From CAZYBO01 sp964645205 (GTDB taxonomy: Bacteria > Pseudomonadota > Alphaproteobacteria > Rickettsiales > SXRF01): a stretch of DNA of 64,000 nucleotides. The notes beneath the pieces were generated by a model that ran no database searches, was not told the DNA's origin, and was given only the letters and a program-made list of their open reading frames with translations. Position 1 is the first letter of the stretch; every line of letters starts with the position of its first letter. The stretch lies in contig CAZYBO010000001.1 in the NCBI GenBank assembly GCA_964645205.1, positions 62,001 to 126,000 on the forward strand, written 5' to 3'. A program made the position numbers and the translations under genes. Positions 60,136-64,000 of the stretch are shown here, piece after piece.

Positions 60136-60216
60136 GTCATTCCTGCGCAAGCAGGAATCGTAACTTCATCCCGTACAGATATGGGTAGGCAAGATTCCCG
60201 CCTGCGCGGGAATGAC
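60136..60216. repeat. Paired palindromic (REP-like) element
   Basis: Two inverted stem-loops occur: gtcattcctgcgcaagcagg with aatcg (60136-60160) and agattcccgcctgcgcggga with atgac (about 60193-60216). It lies between the convergent 59631 gene and xthA. Confidence 0.88.
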
Positions 60217-60239
60217 AAATTAGATAATAGGGGATGACA

Positions 60240-61031
60240 TTAAATCCCAATCGTCATCACCACCGGCACATGATCCGAAGGCTGTTCCCAGTCGCGGGCG
60301 TCACGCAATATGTCCAGTTTTTTGAGCGCGGGGGTGAGTGAGGGCGTAACCCAAATATGGTCGAGGCGGCGGCCGCGGTTGGACACTTTCCAGTCGCGGT
60401 TGCGGTAGCTCCACCAGCTATAGAGCTTGGTTTCCGCATCCGTGAAATGCCGCGCCACGTCGCACCAGTCGCGCGAGGCTTTGAGCGCGTCGAGCCGTTC
60501 GACTTCGGCAGGCGTGTGGCTCACGACATTCAGCAATTGCTTGTGCGACCACACGTCATGCGGCAGCGGCGCGATATTGAAATCGCCGACGATAATCACG
60601 TTTTTCGCCGCATCTTTTTTCGCCCATGTCGTCATGTGCTCCACGAAACGCAGCTTGAAATCGTAGGCCGGGTTCTGTATGGGGTCGGGAATATCGCCGC
60701 CTGCGGGGACGTAGAAATTATGCAGCTGCGTGCCGTCGGGCAGGGTGGCTGCGATGTGCCGCTGGTGGTCGGAATCGGCGATGCGCATGCAGGCGCGGCT
60801 ATCGAGCGGGATTTTTGAGAGTATGGCGACGCCGTTATAGCTTTTCTGCCCGGCGAACACCATGTGCGGATAACCCATCGCCTTGATCTCCCCGGCGGGG
60901 AACAGCTCATCCACCACTTTGGTTTCCTGCAGGCAGATGATGTCGGGTTTTTGCTCGTCCACCAGCTTTTTCAGCAGCAGCAAACGCAGGCGGACGGAGT
61001 TGATATTCCAGGTAGCGATACGCAAGGTCAT
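60240..61031 (-). CDS. xthA: Exodeoxyribonuclease III
   Basis: This is an AP endonuclease/3'-5' exonuclease of base-excision repair. In 263 residues ATWNINSVRLRLLLLKKLVD, IICLQETKVVDELFP, IIVGDFNIAP and the C-terminal PSDHVPVVMTI hold the catalytic Asn, Glu, Asp and His. It complements the uracil and 8-oxoguanine glycosylases encoded near the left end of the window. Confidence 0.96.
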   Translation of the reverse strand: MTLRIATWNINSVRLRLLLLKKLVDEQKPDIICLQETKVVDELFPAGEIKAMGYPHMVFAGQKSYNGVAILSKIPLDSRACMRIADSDHQRHIAATLPDGTQLHNFYVPAGGDIPDPIQNPAYDFKLRFVEHMTTWAKKDAAKNVIIVGDFNIAPLPHDVWSHKQLLNVVSHTPAEVERLDALKASRDWCDVARHFTDAETKLYSWWSYRNRDWKVSNRGRRLDHIWVTPSLTPALKKLDILRDARDWEQPSDHVPVVMTIGI

Positions 61032-61069
61032 GACGTTTGCATAAGGAATCGCGCGCGCAATGACAATAC

Positions 61070-61098
61070 AAAAAAAGAGGCCGGGAGTTACCCCGGCC
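61070..61098 (-). terminator. Rho-independent terminator on the minus strand upstream of xthA
   Basis: On the minus strand, GGCCGGGGTAACTCCCGGCC is followed by TCTTTTTTTG. It would stop leftward transcription arriving from 61099-61283, before xthA. No recognised gene feeds it. An open frame on the minus strand (61116-61259) ends 18 bp before the stem but has no normal start codon. Confidence 0.8.
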
Positions 61099-61282
61099 CA
61101 AGAATCGCAGGACGTTTACTTGACGCAAAACACGTCAACACCGTTTAGTATCTCAAGTTCCGTGCCAAACCGAAAATCAAGGAAAAATGCGGGTTTGGCA
61201 ATATATCGGCGTGCGTTTTCGCCTAAATTTTCAGCATTGTTTATTCTGCTGCATAAAGTTTAGGCAGCGCTATACTCCGCGT

Positions 61283-62494
61283 ATGACGGATACCTACGAT
61301 ATAGCGATTGTCGGCGGCGGCATGGTGGGGCTTATGTTCGCCGTCGCTGCCGCGCACGAAGGGTTGAGTGTGGCGGTGATTGAAAAAACCGACATGCCTT
61401 CCCAACTCGAACCCGCATTTGACGGACGCGTGAGCGCTATAGCGCTTGGGTCTAAAAATATTTTTGCGGCGCTCGGTGTGTGGGATGCCATGAAAAATGA
61501 GGCTGAGCCGATCAGGGACATCCGAGTGTCCGACGGCGCTATGCCGCTTTTCCTGCATTACGACCACCACGAAGTGGGCAGCAACCCGTTCGGTTATATC
61601 GTCGAAAACCGTTACATCCGCCATGCGTTAATTCAGGCGGTACACGCGCAGCCCCGCATACGCCTGTTAGAGCGTGCGCAGTTGCAGGCATTTACGGCAG
61701 ATTCGGCGGGCTGCGCACTACAGGTGGATGGTCGCGCACTACGGTGCCGCCTGCTGGTAGGCGCCGATGGAAAACAGTCGCAACTTCGCAGGATGGCGGG
61801 CATCGGTGCGCTGGAATGGAATTATAAGCAAACGGCTATCGTTTGCACTATCGGTCATGAGCTGCCGCATGTAGGGCTTGCGCAGGAACGTTTCCTGCCC
61901 GCAGGCGCATTCGCGGTGCTGCCGATGACCGGTAACCGTTCGTCGCTGGTATGGGTGGAGCCTGCCGATCGCGCAGGCATTTATCTTGCGCTGCCCGAAG
62001 ATGAGTTTATTCAAGAAATAAAAGAGCGCGTAGGCGATTATCTCGGGCGGATTTCCGTGCTCGGCAAGCGCTTTTCCTATCCGCTTTCGGTGATGCACGC
62101 TAAAACCTATATCGCACCGCGCCTTGCCTTGATCGGCGATGCGGCGCACGGCATTCATCCGCTGGCCGGGCAGGGGGTTAATCTGGGGTTCCGCGATGTT
62201 GCGGTGCTGGCGGAACTGGTCGGGGAGCGCTTCAGGCTGGGGCTGGATATAGGCTCGCCGGACGTTCTGGCGCATTACCAGCAATGGCGGCGCTTTGACA
62301 ATATGACGATGCTGGCTGTCACGGATGGGCTCAACAGGTTGTTTGTAAATGATATACAGCCGCTTCGTCTTGCGCGCGGGCTTGGGTTGTGGGCAGTGGG
62401 GAAAATGCCCCCGCTTAAGCGTTTTTTCATGAAACATGCCATGGGCATGGTGGGCGATGTTCCCAAATTGGCACAAAATCAGGCGAATAAATAA
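61283..62494 (+). CDS. UbiH/UbiF/Coq6 family FAD-dependent hydroxylase
   Basis: This is a flavin monooxygenase of ubiquinone ring hydroxylation, 403 residues from ATG 61283. The frame is open 32 codons further upstream but that part is non-conserved. The dinucleotide fold is YDIAIVGGGMVGLMFAVAAA. The middle motif is LVGADGKQSQLRRMAG, and the FAD motif is ALIGDAAHGIHPLAGQGVNL. Which ring position it hydroxylates cannot be told from sequence alone (alphaproteobacterial members include UbiL and UbiM). ubiE and ubiB are also in the window. Confidence 0.9.
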   Translation: MTDTYDIAIVGGGMVGLMFAVAAAHEGLSVAVIEKTDMPSQLEPAFDGRVSAIALGSKNIFAALGVWDAMKNEAEPIRDIRVSDGAMPLFLHYDHHEVGSNPFGYIVENRYIRHALIQAVHAQPRIRLLERAQLQAFTADSAGCALQVDGRALRCRLLVGADGKQSQLRRMAGIGALEWNYKQTAIVCTIGHELPHVGLAQERFLPAGAFAVLPMTGNRSSLVWVEPADRAGIYLALPEDEFIQEIKERVGDYLGRISVLGKRFSYPLSVMHAKTYIAPRLALIGDAAHGIHPLAGQGVNLGFRDVAVLAELVGERFRLGLDIGSPDVLAHYQQWRRFDNMTMLAVTDGLNRLFVNDIQPLRLARGLGLWAVGKMPPLKRFFMKHAMGMVGDVPKLAQNQANK

Positions 62495-62593
62495 ATATAT
62501 TAACGATTTATACCGCGTAACTCAATAAATAATTAACCATCTTGCCGTATCCTCAGAGTGTTAGCCTGCATCTAACCGGGAAAAGGGGTTGCA

Positions 62594-62941
62594 ATGAGCA
62601 AGATGAATGCATCGCACCAGAACGATAAATCACCGTCGAACACGTTGATGTCGAGCCTTCAGTCACAGAAATACGAGCGCACCGCGCGCGAATCGCTGCG
62701 CGACCTCGTAGTACTGAACGAGATGCTGGAAGGTGAAATTCAGCGTATGAAAATGCTCGCCAAGCAGGGCATTTCGATCGACCAGATCATGATGGGAAAA
62801 ATGAATTCCGTACGCGATAAATACATCAGCGTGATGGAAGGTATGCGCACCATCGACAGTATCGCCGCGCGCCATGAACTGATCATTTACGCCGATGCAG
62901 TGCAGGATCTCATGAAGTACGTGCAGCAGAGGAGACACTGA
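62594..62941 (+). CDS. Hypothetical coiled-coil protein (115 aa)
   Basis: The protein is almost wholly helical and charged. ESLRDLVVLNEMLEGEIQRM and AKQGISIDQIMMGKMNSVRD suggest a coiled coil. AAGGGG precedes the start. Its stop overlaps the start of the next small gene (TGATG), so the two are probably translated together. I recognise no family. Confidence 0.65.
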   Translation: MSKMNASHQNDKSPSNTLMSSLQSQKYERTARESLRDLVVLNEMLEGEIQRMKMLAKQGISIDQIMMGKMNSVRDKYISVMEGMRTIDSIAARHELIIYADAVQDLMKYVQQRRH

Positions 62942-63117
62942 TGTCTGATTTCAACCTCATCACCACCGCTGGCCGCGCATGGGTAAGTGCCGCCAATTCG
63001 CTGCAGAACGAACCCACGCTTGTCAGCGCGCTCGACCTTGCGCGCCGTCATGAAGGCGCCGACGAGCTAGCGCGCACCGTGATGCAGAACGGGCTTAATC
63101 TCGGGCGTCAGGCTTAA
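62941..63117 (+). CDS. Small hypothetical protein (58 aa)
   Basis: This is a short frame from ATG 62941 to TAA 63115-63117, beginning MSDFNLITTAGRAWVSAANS and ending QNGLNLGRQA. Helical and soluble in appearance, with LVSALDLARRHEGADELART in the middle. It is translationally coupled to the coiled-coil gene upstream. Its 3' end overlaps the convergent Trm112-family gene by 4 bp. Confidence 0.6.
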   Translation: MSDFNLITTAGRAWVSAANSLQNEPTLVSALDLARRHEGADELARTVMQNGLNLGRQA

Positions 63118-63287
63118 TCCAGCTTCCTTGCTTCTTCCATCAACATAATCGGTATTCCGTCACGTATCGGATAGGCGAGTTTCGCCTGTTCGCTGATTAA
63201 CTCCTGCGCCTCACGATCATAGCGCAGGCGCGCTTTTGTCACTGGGCAAACCAGCATTTCAAGGAGTTTGGGATCGGGTGCGCTCAT
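63114..63287 (-). CDS. Trm112 family protein (UPF0434/YcaR-like)
   Basis: This 57-residue protein runs from ATG 63287. The pattern DPKLLEMLVCPVTKARLRYD, then LISEQAKLAYPIRDGIPIML, is typical of bacterial YcaR/Trm112-like proteins. Only one Cys of the zinc-ribbon pair is present, as in many members. In eukaryotes and archaea Trm112 activates methyltransferases; the bacterial role is not well defined. AAGGAG lies inside the gene, not before it. Confidence 0.9.
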   Translation of the reverse strand: MSAPDPKLLEMLVCPVTKARLRYDREAQELISEQAKLAYPIRDGIPIMLMEEARKLD

Positions 63288-63347
63288 ATCGTTATCCTGT
63301 CAGAAAATAGCTAATCCGCGATGTTTATAGCACAGTGCAGTTAGCGC

Positions 63348-63375
63348 TTGCAAACTGCATAAGAATGCATATTAT
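63348..63375 (+). promoter_or_regulatory. Promoter of tRNA-Gly
   Basis: TTGCAA (63348-63353) is followed after 16 bases by TATTAT (63370-63375), about 42 bp before the tRNA 5' end. It fits a housekeeping promoter and there is no other gene it could serve. Confidence 0.55.
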
Positions 63376-63417
63376 CCCACTTCCTCAAGGGCGTTTTGAT
63401 ACGTTTTTCGAGGGTGA

Positions 63418-63492
<75 letters not shown>

Positions 63493-63509
63493 TTTTCACC
63501 GAAAGTTTT

Positions 63510-63848
63510 TTACTGACCTTCCGAAGCCGGTAACGCCGGACGAACGGCTGCGTCCGCCGGTGCTGGCAGCGCGTTGGACGCGGCATCGCCTGAGATTTCA
63601 GCCCCCGCAGGCACATCATCGGTCACTTCAGAGGGAGCTTTGGGGGTGGCCGGAGCAGGCAGGGTTTCAGCAACGCCGGTGTTTTTAGCCGGGCGCGGCC
63701 TGTCCTCAGAAGTAAACAATCCGTTGGTGGGCAGGGCGGCTGCGGGGATAGGGGTTTCCTGCGGCCTGTTTTCCAGATAGGAAAACAACCATCCGGCCAG
63801 CACGACGCCGATTATGGTGGCAACAAGGTAAAGAATGTTGGCTTTCAT
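63510..63848 (-). CDS. Hypothetical membrane-anchored protein (112 aa)
   Basis: It has a single N-terminal transmembrane helix (ILYLVATIIGVVLAGWLFSY, about residues 5-24) followed by a long Pro/Ala/Thr-rich, probably disordered periplasmic or cytosolic tail (LPAPATPKAPSEVTDD; ALPAPADAAVRPALP). Low complexity prevents a family call. It is convergent with the tRNA gene. Confidence 0.6.
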   Translation of the reverse strand: MKANILYLVATIIGVVLAGWLFSYLENRPQETPIPAAALPTNGLFTSEDRPRPAKNTGVAETLPAPATPKAPSEVTDDVPAGAEISGDAASNALPAPADAAVRPALPASEGQ

Positions 63849-63942
63849 GGCGATTCCTTATGTATTATGGGCAAAGACCCCCTAAAAATGCCTGATTTTT
63901 CCCTATATGAGAAGTGAAAAGTGGAAAAGCGAGAAAATATTC

Positions 63943-63970
63943 TTGTAATAGAGATGAATTTACGTATAGT
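63943..63970 (+). promoter_or_regulatory. Promoter firing out of the right edge of the window
   Basis: TTGTAA (63943-63948) is followed after 16 bases by TATAGT (63965-63970). Transcription would start near 63977, just before a hairpin at 63982-64000, into a gene outside the window. Confidence 0.5.
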
Positions 63971-63981
63971 ACAGGCCAGAA

Positions 63982-64000
63982 GGTGGGCGAAAAACCCACC
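63982..64000 (+). other. 5'-leader hairpin at the window edge
   Basis: The stem ggtggg / cccacc has loop cgaaaaa and lies just downstream of the promoter at 63943-63970, so it would form at the very 5' end of that transcript. It could be a leader regulatory element or a 5' stabilising hairpin. The downstream gene cannot be seen. Confidence 0.45.

Overview
The window is bacterial chromosome, almost certainly from an alphaproteobacterium. Supporting features are the block mutM-rpsT-dnaA...dnaN-recF-gyrB, the ubiE-ubiB pair, the three-subunit transhydrogenase pntAA-pntAB-pntB, a DUF1674 (SDH assembly factor 4) gene, a K+-independent proton pyrophosphatase, and an RpoH-type promoter before groES. 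Genes are tightly packed, with many ATGA or TGATG overlaps, and base composition is moderately GC-rich. I cannot assign an order or genus. No stretch over about 300 bases lacks a gene; the longer spacers hold promoters, terminators or small palindromic repeats.

Layout: 1-1525, two uncharacterised membrane proteins (the first cut by the window edge). 1659-3906, groES-groEL with a heat-shock promoter and terminator. 3988-8236, a family-5 uracil-DNA glycosylase, a small membrane protein, ubiB-ubiE and mutM. 8404-22664, the replication block: rpsT, a rhodanese, dnaA, three large tandem paralogues of unknown function built from helix-turn-helix-like modules, dnaN, a lipoprotein, recF and gyrB. 22828-27232, meaB, methylmalonyl-CoA mutase and an MscS channel. 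27326-33119, a pilin-like protein, small genes, yacG, rpe, rsmB, a SIMPL protein, a DUF1674 gene, a thioredoxin-like protein and ppa. 33353-40097, hppA, a YqaA-like membrane protein, ispA, xseB and pntB-pntAB-pntAA. 40229-50572, apaG-argE-folE, an operon of an Ntn amide hydrolase with lplT and aas, an ankyrin protein and htpG. 50691-64000, a diguanylate cyclase, cobA, a 17-kDa-antigen-like lipoprotein, fabI, aroC, an AsmA-like protein, hisI, znuCB, xthA, a UbiH-family hydroxylase, small proteins, a Trm112-family protein and tRNA-Gly(GCC).

The most unusual part lies between dnaA and dnaN (10868-17084). Three paralogues of 533, 757 and 700 residues share a core of about 450 residues made of successive HTH-like modules. 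They differ mainly in the number of C-terminal modules. A near-perfect 42-bp copy of the dnaA 3' end sits between the first and second paralogue, which marks a duplication or insertion junction. I cannot place these proteins in a named family; this is the best candidate here for an undescribed system tied to the replication-initiation locus.

A second theme is small palindromic repeats. Paired stem-loops with the core cattcctgcg..gcaggaatc recur between genes. One pair appears to supply the ribosome-binding site, start codon and first residues of recF. A different palindromic element lies in frame inside recF, adding about 45 residues. Two spacers (groES/groEL and ubiE/mutM) are large dyads built from short repeated phrases.
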